This document shows, one piece after another, positions 1 to 6,149 of a stretch of 11,451 nt of DNA. Location of the stretch: NCBI GenBank assembly GCA_014534155.1, contig JACVSB010000034.1, positions 1-11,451 of the forward strand, in the 5' to 3' direction. The translations under genes were made by a program, and so were the position numbers. The stretch comes from Thermoleophilia bacterium (GTDB lineage: Bacteria; Actinomycetota; Thermoleophilia; Gaiellales; Gaiellaceae). Under the pieces are notes generated by a model that saw nothing but the letters and a program-made list of their open reading frames with translations, was not told where the DNA came from and did no database searches. How positions within the stretch are numbered: the stretch's first letter is position 1; every line of letters begins with the position of its first letter.

Positions 1-321
1 GAACACCCCCTCGACGCGCCGCTCGGTCCCGTAGGCCTTTGCGTCCTTGCGGACGATGAGGAAGGGCAGCTCGCCGGCGAGCGAGGCCGACGCGGCCAGC
101 GCGACCGCGCCGAGCTCCGGCCCGGCGAGAAGCTCGGGCAAGCCGGCCGCCGAGCGCGCGCGCTCGGCGATCCGCCGCCCGAGCTCGCGGAGTAGCGCCG
201 GGTGCGTCTCGAACCGGTACTTGTCCAGGTAGTAGCGGGAGCGCCGTCCCGAGCGCAGGACGAACTCGCCCTCCAGGTAAGCCCGCTCGCGCAAGAGGCG
301 AACGAGCTCGTCGTCCGTCAC
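1..321 (-). CDS. pyrE: Orotate phosphoribosyltransferase, N-terminal part (runs off the window)
   Basis: OPRTase transfers orotate onto PRPP to make OMP in de novo pyrimidine synthesis, in the cytoplasm. The visible 107 residues match the N-terminal half of the family: the substrate-binding stretch LRSGRRSRYYLDKY (about residues 22-35), the segment GPELGAVALA near residues 68-77, and PFLIVRKDAKAYGTERRVEG near 86-105, whose lysines bind PRPP in this family. The PRPP-binding loop and C-terminus lie beyond position 1. The GTG start (319-321) shares a GTGA overlap with the stop of the upstream 65-residue gene, so translation is probably coupled and the gene belongs to the Roadblock-led unit. No frameshift is visible. 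Identification is firm; only completeness is unknown. Confidence 0.9.
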   Translation of the reverse strand, partial: MTDDELVRLLRERAYLEGEFVLRSGRRSRYYLDKYRFETHPALLRELGRRIAERARSAAGLPELLAGPELGAVALAASASLAGELPFLIVRKDAKAYGTERRVEGVF

Positions 322-515
322 GGGCGAGCGACGGCGACCAGCTCGCGCGCGAGCGGAACGAGACGCTCCGCCACGTCGCTCGCCGCGTCGAACGAGACCA
401 TCGACCCGTCCTCGAAGTGCAGGTCGACGCGCTCGCGGGCCCGGTCCCGGCGCCGCCACCAGGCGAGAGCGGCGGCGCCGACCGCGACGGCACCCCAGCG
501 CATCGCCCTAGGCAC
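318..515 (-). CDS. Small membrane-anchored protein of unknown function (65 aa)
   Basis: I do not recognise this gene. The N-terminus has one hydrophobic segment (about residues 6-20, ending in two tryptophans) followed by the very basic cluster RRRDRARER. This suggests a single membrane anchor with the C-terminal 40 residues in the cytoplasm (positive-inside rule). The rest, including VDLHFEDGSMVSF, looks like a short beta-hairpin plus a helix. It sits between the Roadblock gene and pyrE: its stop overlaps the pyrE start by 4 bases, and its GTG start lies 8 bases inside the Roadblock gene. I chose this GTG because GAGGAG lies 4 bases upstream. The alternative ATG at 501-503 gives 61 residues and has no close ribosome site. 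The tight overlaps on both sides argue that it is real. Confidence 0.7.
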   Translation of the reverse strand: MPRAMRWGAVAVGAAALAWWRRRDRARERVDLHFEDGSMVSFDAASDVAERLVPLARELVAVARP

Positions 516-912
516 GGGGCTCCTCGGCGACGGCGTCCGTCACGCTCGGCGAGCTCGTGCCCGTCTCTCGCTCGTCGGCCCCTTCCTGGCGCAGGCACGT
601 CTTCAGGTCGTAGAAGACGAGTCCGACCGTCGGCTGGGACACGGTCACCGCCGCGATCATCCGCGTCTCGGAGCGAACGACGAAGACGGCGCCTTCGGGC
701 AGCTCGACCACTGCATGCGTGAGGCGCGACGTCGCGGGCGCGCGCTCCTCGGCGACGGCCAGGAGCTCGCGCGCGCCCCCCGCGAGCCTCTCGGCGGCGG
801 CGCCCTGCTCGGGAATCGCCGCGAGAAGCGTCCCGTCGGCGTCGGTGAGGACACACGCCTGGATCTGGGACGAGACCTCGGTGAGGTCCGCAAGCGCCTC
901 GCCGGCGTCCAT
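508..912 (-). CDS. Roadblock/LC7-domain protein (134 aa)
   Basis: Roadblock/LC7 proteins are small dimeric folds that usually regulate or scaffold Ras-like GTPases such as MglA, or act inside actinobacterial conservon modules. Residues about 5-108 fit the fold: helix, the strand QACVLTDADGTLLAAIP (17-33), helix, then the strand pair AVVELPEGAVFVVR and RMIAAVTVSQPTVGLVFYDL (67-103). The tail from about 110 is Ser/Thr/Glu-rich and probably disordered. No GTPase, histidine kinase or DUF742 partner is visible nearby, so the target is unknown. The ATG at 910-912 is the best start; an upstream GTG (928-930) would add six residues. The gene heads a unit with the 65-residue membrane protein and pyrE, and is divergent from the YihY gene. 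The fold call is good; the function is open. Confidence 0.75.
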   Translation of the reverse strand: MDAGEALADLTEVSSQIQACVLTDADGTLLAAIPEQGAAAERLAGGARELLAVAEERAPATSRLTHAVVELPEGAVFVVRSETRMIAAVTVSQPTVGLVFYDLKTCLRQEGADERETGTSSPSVTDAVAEEPRA

Positions 913-920
913 GGCGCGCA

Positions 921-926
921 ACCGTA
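921..926 (-). promoter_or_regulatory. Candidate -10 box for the Roadblock operon
   Basis: The minus strand reads TACGGT, fitting the actinobacterial TANNNT pattern, followed by 8 bases and then the ATG at 912. Transcription would start 1-2 bases before the ATG, so the message would be almost leaderless. No good -35 element is visible. It is weaker than the similar boxes in this window because of its spacing and poor match to TATAAT. Confidence 0.3.
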
Positions 927-936
927 CCACGCTCGC

Positions 937-942
937 GATACT
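937..942 (+). promoter_or_regulatory. Candidate -10 box for the YihY gene
   Basis: GATACT lies 6 bases before the GTG at 949, the spacing at which transcription would begin on the G of the start codon. No Shine-Dalgarno sequence precedes that GTG, in keeping with a leaderless message. The first base departs from TANNNT. Its -35 region would fall on the start codon of the divergent Roadblock gene, so the two promoters in this 36-bp gap would probably compete. Confidence 0.35.
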
Positions 943-948
943 CGACTT

Positions 949-1764
949 GTGCGCGCGCTCACGGTTCCGATCCTGCAGAAGTTCATGGCGGACCGAGGGA
1001 CGCACCTGGCCGCGATGATCGCCTACTTCGCGCTCCTCGCCTTCGTTCCCCTCCTCTTCCTCGCGCTCTCGCTGCTCGCACTCACAGGCGAGCAAGACGA
1101 GGGCAGCTACCTGATCGAGCAGCTTCGGTCGAGCTTCCCCGCCACCTCGGTCGACCGCCTCGTAGCGGTCGTCGAAGGCATCCAGGACAGCGCGCCGCAG
1201 CTCGGGATCGTGGGCGGCTTCGCCCTCATCTGGGCCTCCCTGGGCTTCTTCAGCGTCCTCGAATCGGCCCTCAACATCGTCTACGGCCGGCCGAACCGTC
1301 CCTTCGTCAGGCAGAAGCTGCTCGTGCTCTTGCTGACGGCCGCCGGGCTCGCAGCCGTCTTTGCGGCGCTCCTCGTCAGCTCCGTGGGCGTCCGCATCGC
1401 GGGGAACGCCGCGGTCGTGGGCGGCGCGCTCGCGTGGGTGTACGGAATCGCGGTATCGACGGTGCTCCTCTTCCTCGTCGTCTGGTCGCTCTACACGCTG
1501 CTCACGAACGAGCGCCTGAGCTGGCGGGAGACGCTGCCCGGGGCCGTGGTCGCGACGCTCGCTCTGCAGGCGAGCTTCCAGCTCCTTCCGCTCTTCGTGC
1601 GCGCGGCGAGCGGGTTCGAGGGGCTGCAGGCCTTCGGTGGCCTCGCGCTCCTCCTCTTCTGGATCTACCTGATGGCGAACATGCTCGTTTTCGGCGCCGA
1701 GGTGAACTGGTTCCTGGCCCGCGGACGCACGGCCGCCGACGAGCGCCCGGCGGGCCTCGCTTAG
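949..1764 (+). CDS. YihY/virulence factor BrkB family membrane protein (271 aa)
   Basis: Members of this family are inner-membrane proteins of uncertain function; the old label 'ribonuclease BN' is a misassignment. Six hydrophobic segments are visible, at about residues 24-45, 85-105, 122-144, 158-183, 196-216 and 229-250. Family landmarks are the early AAMIAYFALLAFVPLLFL segment, the WASLGFFSVLESALNIVYGR region (95-114), and the last helix WIYLMANMLVFGAEVNW (238-254). The length is normal for the family. I chose the GTG at 949, preceded by a GATACT box; the ATG at 985 is an alternative that loses 12 residues. The reading frame stays open far upstream, but that stretch is antisense to the Roadblock gene and looks like shadow. 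The TAG stop overlaps the convergent cyclic-nucleotide-binding gene in the bases TTAG (1761-1764). Confidence 0.85.
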   Translation: MRALTVPILQKFMADRGTHLAAMIAYFALLAFVPLLFLALSLLALTGEQDEGSYLIEQLRSSFPATSVDRLVAVVEGIQDSAPQLGIVGGFALIWASLGFFSVLESALNIVYGRPNRPFVRQKLLVLLLTAAGLAAVFAALLVSSVGVRIAGNAAVVGGALAWVYGIAVSTVLLFLVVWSLYTLLTNERLSWRETLPGAVVATLALQASFQLLPLFVRAASGFEGLQAFGGLALLLFWIYLMANMLVFGAEVNWFLARGRTAADERPAGLA

Positions 1765-2213
1765 CGCTCGTGCTCGCGCGCGCCCGCCAGCGTCGGGTCG
1801 TCCGAGGTCGCGACGACGCGCTTCGCGAGCGCGCGCAGGATCTTCCGCTCGACGTCCGGGATCGAATCGACCATCGCCCAGAACGACTGGCGCGTGAGCA
1901 CGAAGAACCGGAGCGGCGAGACCGCCGTCACGGTCGCCGTCCGGGGGATGTCCTCGAGGAGCGCGATCTCGCCGAAGAAGTCGCCATCGCGCAGGTACCG
2001 GATGTGGCGGCCGTCCTGCGTCACCTCGACCTCGCCGTCGATGATGACGAAGAACTCGCGTGCCGTCTCCCCCTCGCGGCACAGAACCTTGCCCGTCTCC
2101 ACCTCGAGGTCTTCGGTCGCCTTCGCGAGACGCCCGAGCTCGTCACGGGACAGGTTCTCGAAGAGCGGAGCTCGCCGAAGCGAGTCCACCTTCGTGTCCG
2201 AGGAAAAGAGCAC
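1761..2213 (-). CDS. Cyclic-nucleotide-binding (Crp-type) domain protein without an effector domain (150 aa)
   Basis: A stand-alone cNMP-binding domain. Residues about 10-135 cover the beta-roll: APLFENLSRDEL at the start, the FFVIIDGEVEV strand (54-64), and the phosphate-binding cassette GDFFGEIALLEDIPRTATV (77-95). In this cassette Glu82 and Arg91 occupy the positions that contact the cyclic nucleotide ribose and phosphate. The C-helix is followed by a short tail, and no helix-turn-helix, kinase or channel domain is present, so it probably works through a partner. Both key residues are present, so ligand binding is plausible; which nucleotide cannot be told. The GTG start is 9 bases past the rdgB stop, with no Shine-Dalgarno but with a TAGGCT box 6 bases upstream. 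It is the last gene of the murI-led unit and converges on the YihY gene. Confidence 0.85.
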   Translation of the reverse strand: MLFSSDTKVDSLRRAPLFENLSRDELGRLAKATEDLEVETGKVLCREGETAREFFVIIDGEVEVTQDGRHIRYLRDGDFFGEIALLEDIPRTATVTAVSPLRFFVLTRQSFWAMVDSIPDVERKILRALAKRVVATSDDPTLAGAREHER

Positions 2214-2219
2214 CGCGGA

Positions 2220-2225
2220 AGCCTA
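2220..2225 (-). promoter_or_regulatory. Candidate leaderless promoter -10 box for the cNMP-binding gene, built on the rdgB stop codon
   Basis: The minus strand reads TAGGCT, then 6 bases, then GTG at 2213. The first three bases (2223-2225) are also the TAG stop codon of rdgB. The hexamer fits TANNNT, and the spacing puts the transcription start on the G of GTG. No convincing -35 is visible. It would allow the last gene of the operon to be expressed independently. Confidence 0.4.
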
Positions 2226-2810
2226 CAACGCCCCCGGGGAGCGGTTGAGCGAGCACGCGAGGGAGCGCGCCGCGCGGGCGCGGTGGCTGTGCCTCGCCTT
2301 CCAGGCGTCGCCCAGCTCCGCCACCGTCCGCCGCTCGCCGTCGGGGACGAAGACGGGGTCGTAGCCGAACCCCCCTTCGCCGCGCGGCGCGAAAGCGATC
2401 GCGCCCGTGAGCGTCCCGGTCGCCGCCACCTCCCGACCGTCCGGACCGATCGCGACGAGGTGGCAGACGTAGCGCGCCGAGCGGTGCCCCTCGCGGACGC
2501 CGGCAAGCTCCCGCAGGAGCTTGTCCACGTTCGCCGCGTCCGACGCTCGTTCGCCCGCGTACCGGGCGGAGCGGACGCCCGGGCGCCCGGCGAGGGCGTC
2601 GACTTCGAGCCCGGAATCCTCGCCGGCGACCCAGCTCTCCGCCTCCGCGCGCCGTCGCCCGAACTCGGCCTTCGCCCGCGCGTTCGCGGTGAACGTCTCC
2701 CCCGTCTCCTCGGGCAGCGGCCGCCCGAGGAGTACGACCGTCCATGCGGGGAGGACCTCGCGAAGCTCGCGCGCCTTGTGCTCGTTCTCGGACGCGAGGA
2801 CGAGCTTCAC
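2223..2810 (-). CDS. rdgB: XTP/dITP diphosphatase (non-canonical purine NTP pyrophosphatase), 195 aa
   Basis: Hydrolyses dITP, XTP and ITP to monophosphates, keeping deaminated purines out of DNA and RNA. All Ham1/RdgB family motifs are present: LASENEHKARELREVL at residues 5-20 (the SxNxxK substrate loop), ETFTANARAKA (38-48), GEDSGLEVDALAGRPGVRSA (63-82, with the catalytic acidic pair Glu64/Asp65), GGFGYDPVF (146-154) and SHRARA (175-180). The length matches the family, about 195-200. The GTG start (2808-2810) forms a GTGA overlap with the stop of the mgtC-like gene, which fixes the start and suggests coupling. murI, rph and rdgB are neighbours in mycobacteria as well, so the grouping is ancestral. 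The TAG stop doubles as part of a promoter-like box for the next gene. Confidence 0.95.
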   Translation of the reverse strand: MKLVLASENEHKARELREVLPAWTVVLLGRPLPEETGETFTANARAKAEFGRRRAEAESWVAGEDSGLEVDALAGRPGVRSARYAGERASDAANVDKLLRELAGVREGHRSARYVCHLVAIGPDGREVAATGTLTGAIAFAPRGEGGFGYDPVFVPDGERRTVAELGDAWKARHSHRARAARSLACSLNRSPGAL

Positions 2811-3505
2811 CCGCTCCAGCGGACGGCGAGGACGTCGTCGAGGCTCGAGATCTCGTCCACTAGCTCGACCGACGCCGGGCCGATTGGCAGGTCGACGTCG
2901 AAGCGAAGCTGCCGGCGGTCCGCCCCGTCGCCGAGCTCGACGCGGGCGATGCGCGCGCGCCGCCCCTCGAGGACCTCGAGCACCCGGCCGACGTTGCCGC
3001 CGGGGCGCAGGTCCACCTCGAGCGCTCGGCCGAGGCGGCGCAGGCGGCGGACGAGGGGCGCACCCTCGAGCCAGCGGCCCGGCCCGAGACCGACGAGGAC
3101 GATCGCCGTGCCGACGAGCGCGGCCGAGTAGTACCCGGCTCCGGCCGCCATGCCGATCGCGGCCACGACCCAGAGACCGGCAGCCGTGGTCAGGCCGAGG
3201 ACGGAGAGGCCGTGGCGAAGAATCGCGCCGGCTCCCAGGAACCCGATCCCCGTCACGATCTGGGCCGCGACGCGCGTGGGGTCGAGGACGGTTCCTCCCT
3301 GGCGGCTGAAGACGAAGTCGGACCACGCGTACGCGGAAACGACGGTGAAGAGCGCCGACCCGACGCCGACGAGCATGTGCGTGCGCAGCCCGGCGGCGCG
3401 GTCGCGAAGCTCTCGCTCGAGACCGATGAAGCCCGTGAGGAGCGCCGCGAGGCTGAGGCGGCCGAGGAGCTCGAGCAAGCCGAGGTCAGGCACGTTCGAG
3501 CGCAC
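2807..3505 (-). CDS. MgtC/SapB family membrane protein with C-terminal ACT-like domain (232 aa)
   Basis: MgtC-family proteins are inner-membrane proteins linked to low-magnesium growth and, in pathogens, intramacrophage survival through effects on the F-type ATP synthase. The N-terminal 150 residues carry the signature IGLERELRDRAAGLRTHMLVG (27-47) and RVAAQIVTGIGFLGAGAILR (78-97), then GLTTAAGLWVVAAIGMAAG (104-122) and one more hydrophobic stretch (126-142), giving four to five membrane segments. Residues about 160-231 form a soluble alpha/beta region like the ACT-type tail of longer MgtC proteins. The GTG at 3505 is supported by GGAGGAG with a 7-base gap, and overlaps the end of rph by 20 bases; a second GTG at 3493 is possible. 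Its place between rph and rdgB is unusual. No PhoPQ or magnesium signal is visible. Confidence 0.9.
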   Translation of the reverse strand: MRSNVPDLGLLELLGRLSLAALLTGFIGLERELRDRAAGLRTHMLVGVGSALFTVVSAYAWSDFVFSRQGGTVLDPTRVAAQIVTGIGFLGAGAILRHGLSVLGLTTAAGLWVVAAIGMAAGAGYYSAALVGTAIVLVGLGPGRWLEGAPLVRRLRRLGRALEVDLRPGGNVGRVLEVLEGRRARIARVELGDGADRRQLRFDVDLPIGPASVELVDEISSLDDVLAVRWSG

Positions 3506-4187
3506 TCTGCTGCTCCTCCCCCATCTTCCGAACGCCGTCCCGGGCGAGTGCCAGGAGCTCCTCCAGCATCTCGTGTGGGAAGGGCCGGCCTTCGGCGGTC
3601 GCCTGCACGTCGATGAGGCCTCCCCGTACGGTCATGGCGACGTTCATGTCCACGTCCGCGGACGAGTCCTCGGCGTAGTCGAGGTCGAGGCAAGCGGTGC
3701 CCCCGACGAGGCCGACCGACACGGCGGCGACCTGCTCGTCGGGAGCCGGAAGCCCGACTCTCCGCGCGGCGAGGGAGAGCGCGATCCACGCGCCGGAGAC
3801 GGCGGCCGTGCGCGTGCCGCCGTCGGCCTGGATGACGTCGCAGTCGATCCACACCGTCCGCTCGGCCAGCCGCCTCATCTCGTACGCCGCCCGAAGCGAA
3901 CGGCCGATGAGGCGCTGGATCTCGATCGTCCGGCCCTTCTGGCGGCCGGCGGAGGCCTCCCGGCGGATCCGCTCGCCGCTCGACGCCGGGAGCATCCCGT
4001 ACTCGGCCGTCAGCCATCCCTCGCCGCGCCCCTCGAGCCAGCGGGGGACCCCGTCCTCGACGGTCGCCGTGCAGAGGACGCGCGTCCGACCGAGGCTGAT
4101 GAGCGCCGACCCGTGCGCCTGCTCCACGAATCCCGGCACGATCTGGACGGGCCGAAGCTCGTCCGGCCTGCGCCCGTCGGCCCTCAC
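3486..4187 (-). CDS. rph: Ribonuclease PH (233 aa)
   Basis: A phosphorolytic 3'-5' exoribonuclease that trims tRNA and other RNA 3' ends using inorganic phosphate; it acts as a hexameric ring in the cytoplasm. Family motifs run in order: RADGRRPDELRPV (2-14), TAEYGMLPASSGERIRRE (60-77), GRQKGRTIEIQRLIGRSLRA (81-100, containing the phosphate-binding arginine Arg86), WIDCDVIQADGGTRTA (113-128) and LDLDYAEDSSADVDMN (167-182, with catalytic acidic residues Asp174, Asp178 and Asp180). The length is normal, about 235-240. The GTG start (4185-4187) was chosen because it restores the conserved RxDGR start and overlaps the murI stop as GTGA. A longer open frame upstream is antisense or alternative-frame noise. 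The 3' end holds the ribosome site for the mgtC-like gene. Confidence 0.96.
   Translation of the reverse strand: MRADGRRPDELRPVQIVPGFVEQAHGSALISLGRTRVLCTATVEDGVPRWLEGRGEGWLTAEYGMLPASSGERIRREASAGRQKGRTIEIQRLIGRSLRAAYEMRRLAERTVWIDCDVIQADGGTRTAAVSGAWIALSLAARRVGLPAPDEQVAAVSVGLVGGTACLDLDYAEDSSADVDMNVAMTVRGGLIDVQATAEGRPFPHEMLEELLALARDGVRKMGEEQQSALERA
3513..3519 (-). promoter_or_regulatory. Strong Shine-Dalgarno deciding the mgtC-like gene start
   Basis: The minus strand reads GGAGGAG with 7 bases to the GTG at 3505. It lies inside the last codons of rph. It is the clearest ribosome-binding site in the window, where most starts rely on 4-base overlaps or appear leaderless, and it favours GTG 3505 over GTG 3493. 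Confidence 0.65.
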
Positions 4188-5005
4188 GCTACGGCCTGGA
4201 GGGCGAGATCGGTGACCGCGACCTGGCCGACCGAGTGCACGGGGAGCTGGAGGAACCGCTCTCCCAAGCTGGCAAACTCGCGCGGCGAGCCCGTGGTCAG
4301 GAACGTGCATTCGCCCTCACGGCTGCCTCCGTTCGCGACGCCCTTGCGGGCGAGCGTCTCGGCGACCTCGCGTGCCGCCTCGTCGGCGGAGAAGACGAGC
4401 GTCGTTCCGCGCCCGAAGACGCGCTCGAAGATCGGGCGCACGAGCGGGTAGTGCGTGCACCCGAGGATGACCGTGTCGACCCGCGCCTCCTGCAGGGGCC
4501 GGGCGTACTCCCGAACGGCCGCGAGGAGCGCGTCGTTCGGCCCCCCGGCCTCGATCATCGGCACGAGCTTCGGGCAGGCGACCGAGAGGACGGCCGCGCC
4601 GGCGTCGAGCGTTCGGATCACCGCCGCGTAGCGGTTGCTCCGCACCGTCGCCTCCGTGGCCAGGACGCCGATCCGCCGGTTTCGCGTCGCCTGGACGGCG
4701 GCGTGGGCCTCCGGCGCGAGGACCGCGACGACCGGTACCTCGATCTTCTCCTGCAGGAGCGGCAGGGCCGCCGCCGCCGCGGTGTTGCAGGCGACGAGGA
4801 TGAGCTTGACGCCGCTTCGCTCCAGGTAGGAGGAGACCTCCAGCGAGTAGCGCCGGATCGCCTCGGCCGGCCGCGGCCCGTAGGGGCAGCGGGCACCGTC
4901 GCCGAGGTAGAGGAAGTCCTCGTGCGGCATCGTGACGAGGCACTCGTGCAGCACGGTGAGCCCCCCGGCGCCCGAGTCGAAGATCCCGATCGGACGGCTG
5001 TCCAC
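4184..5005 (-). CDS. murI: Glutamate racemase (273 aa)
   Basis: Interconverts L- and D-glutamate; the D-form is added to UDP-MurNAc-Ala by MurD for peptidoglycan synthesis. Both catalytic cysteines are visible: Cys73 in VACNTA and Cys183 in LGCTHYPL, with the usual companions Asp10 in GIFDSGAGGLTVL (7-19) and His185. The substrate loop LGDGARCPYGPRP (34-46) is also typical. The length fits the family. The GTG at 5003-5005 gives the normal start just ahead of PIGIFDSG. There is no ribosome site, but TAGAAT lies 6 bases upstream, so the message is probably leaderless. murI heads the minus-strand unit murI-rph-mgtC-rdgB-cNMP gene, and its stop overlaps the rph start by 4 bases (GTGA). It diverges from pabB across 91 bp. 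Confidence 0.96.
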   Translation of the reverse strand: MDSRPIGIFDSGAGGLTVLHECLVTMPHEDFLYLGDGARCPYGPRPAEAIRRYSLEVSSYLERSGVKLILVACNTAAAAALPLLQEKIEVPVVAVLAPEAHAAVQATRNRRIGVLATEATVRSNRYAAVIRTLDAGAAVLSVACPKLVPMIEAGGPNDALLAAVREYARPLQEARVDTVILGCTHYPLVRPIFERVFGRGTTLVFSADEAAREVAETLARKGVANGGSREGECTFLTTGSPREFASLGERFLQLPVHSVGQVAVTDLALQAVA

Positions 5006-5011
5006 GCCGCG

Positions 5012-5017
5012 ATTCTA
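5012..5017 (-). promoter_or_regulatory. -10 box of a probable leaderless promoter for the murI operon
   Basis: The minus strand reads TAGAAT, five of six bases of TATAAT, followed by exactly 6 bases and then the GTG start of murI. Transcription would begin on the G of GTG. It is the best -10 match in the window and lies in true intergenic DNA. No clear TTGACA-like -35 is seen at 16-19 bp. Confidence 0.6.
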
Positions 5018-5084
5018 CGAGGGGCCGAGGATCGCACGGCCCTTGCGAGCTGCGCTCCGGGACGAACGGCCCGAGAGCAGGCGC

Positions 5085-5090
5085 TAGCGT
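5085..5090 (+). promoter_or_regulatory. -10 box of a probable leaderless promoter for pabB
   Basis: TAGCGT fits TANNNT and is followed by exactly 6 bases and the GTG start of pabB at 5097. The TAG is in frame with pabB, so the gene cannot start further upstream. It faces the murI promoter, with 67 bp between the two -10 boxes. No convincing -35 is visible. Confidence 0.45.
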
Positions 5091-5096
5091 AGCCGC

Positions 5097-6149
5097 GTGC
5101 TCGAGCTCTGGGAGTCCGACGACCCGATCGGCGCCCTCGCCGCGTACCTCGAAGAGCGCCGCTTCCTCGGGCGCGAGCACGGCCTCGTCGCCGACGTCTT
5201 CCTCGCGTACCGAAGCTCGGACTCGCTCCGCCGGCTCCCCCTCCCGCCTCCCCCGGAGCCGTGCGCGCTCCCCCTGGCGGCATGCCGGATCCGGGAGGCC
5301 GGCACGCCCGCGTCCTCGCCGCGCCGCTTCTCGGTCGGCGAGTGGGAGGCGACCTGGCCGCCGGACGAGTACGCGGCCGCCATCGAGGCGGTGCGGGCGG
5401 CGATCGCGAGAGGCGACGTGTACCAGGTGAACCTCGTCCAGCACCTCTCGGCCGCGTTTCGGGGCGACGCCGAGGGCCTCGCTGGCCCGCTTGCCTCGCT
5501 TCGCCCCCTGCACGGCGCCCCGCTTGCCGGAGACGGGTGGGCGATCGTGTCCGCCTCGCCCGAGCTCTTCCTCAGCCGGCGCGGCCGGCGCGTCGTCACG
5601 CTGCCGATCAAGGGAACGCGCCCCGCCGGCGTAACGGGCCTCGTCGACTCCGAGAAGGACGCGGCCGAGCACGTGATGATCGTCGACCTCGAGCGCAACG
5701 ACCTCTCGCGCGTGTGCGAGCCGGGCTCCGTTCGCTGGCCGGAGCTCATGGCCGAGCGAGAGCTCGCCGGCGTCCGCCACCTCGTCTCGACGGTGGACGG
5801 CACGTTGCGCCCGGACGCCGGCCTTGCCGACATCCTCCGTGCGACCTTCCCGGGCGGCTCCGTGACCGGAGCCCCCAAGATCGCCGCGCTCGACCACATC
5901 GCCTCGCTCGAGCCCGTGGGCCGCGGTGCCTCCATGGGAGCCCTGGGGCGCATCTACCCGAGCGGGGACTTCGACCTCGCCCTCACGATCAGGACCTTCG
6001 CCGTCGCGGACGGCAGGATCCATCTCTGGGTCGGCGGCGGGATCGTCTGGGATTCCGACGCCGCACACGAGGTCGAGGAGTCGTGGGTGAAGGCACGCCC
6101 GCTTCTCGCCGCGATCGGCTCGCGCCTGCGAGAGCCGACGCTCGCGTGA
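5097..6149 (+). CDS. pabB: Aminodeoxychorismate synthase component I, short form (350 aa)
   Basis: PabB aminates chorismate to 4-amino-4-deoxychorismate, using ammonia from a PabA/TrpG glutaminase, on the way to p-aminobenzoate and folate. The chorismate-binding domain covers about residues 88-342: DVYQVNLVQHL (107-117), SPELFLSRRGRRVVTLPIKG (154-173), HVMIVDLERNDLSRV (192-206), GGSVTGAPK (253-261) and GGGIVWDSD near 313-321. Lys172 in PIKGTRP marks PabB; anthranilate synthases have alanine in this place. The protein is about 100 residues shorter than typical PabB: the N-terminal domain is reduced to about 85 residues with a proline-rich stretch, and an in-frame TAG at 5085 rules out extension. 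pabC follows with a GTGA overlap, so PabB and PabC together would make p-aminobenzoate. No PabA-type glutaminase is in the window. Confidence 0.92.
   Translation: MLELWESDDPIGALAAYLEERRFLGREHGLVADVFLAYRSSDSLRRLPLPPPPEPCALPLAACRIREAGTPASSPRRFSVGEWEATWPPDEYAAAIEAVRAAIARGDVYQVNLVQHLSAAFRGDAEGLAGPLASLRPLHGAPLAGDGWAIVSASPELFLSRRGRRVVTLPIKGTRPAGVTGLVDSEKDAAEHVMIVDLERNDLSRVCEPGSVRWPELMAERELAGVRHLVSTVDGTLRPDAGLADILRATFPGGSVTGAPKIAALDHIASLEPVGRGASMGALGRIYPSGDFDLALTIRTFAVADGRIHLWVGGGIVWDSDAAHEVEESWVKARPLLAAIGSRLREPTLA

Noticed and set aside
202..948. Upstream extension of the YihY frame to about 520 residues
   Set aside because: The added part is antisense to the Roadblock, 65-residue and pyrE genes and has no membrane or domain character. 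The 271-residue form matches family length.
1434..3131. A 565-codon plus-strand open frame across the YihY end, the cNMP gene and rdgB
   Set aside because: It is antisense to two well-identified genes, very Arg-rich and has no recognisable motifs.
4317..6068. A 583-codon open frame on the minus strand spanning murI and the pabB antisense
   Set aside because: It overlaps murI in another frame and runs antisense to pabB. Its composition (Arg, Gly, Ala, Asp runs) has no domain, and long spurious frames are expected at this GC content.
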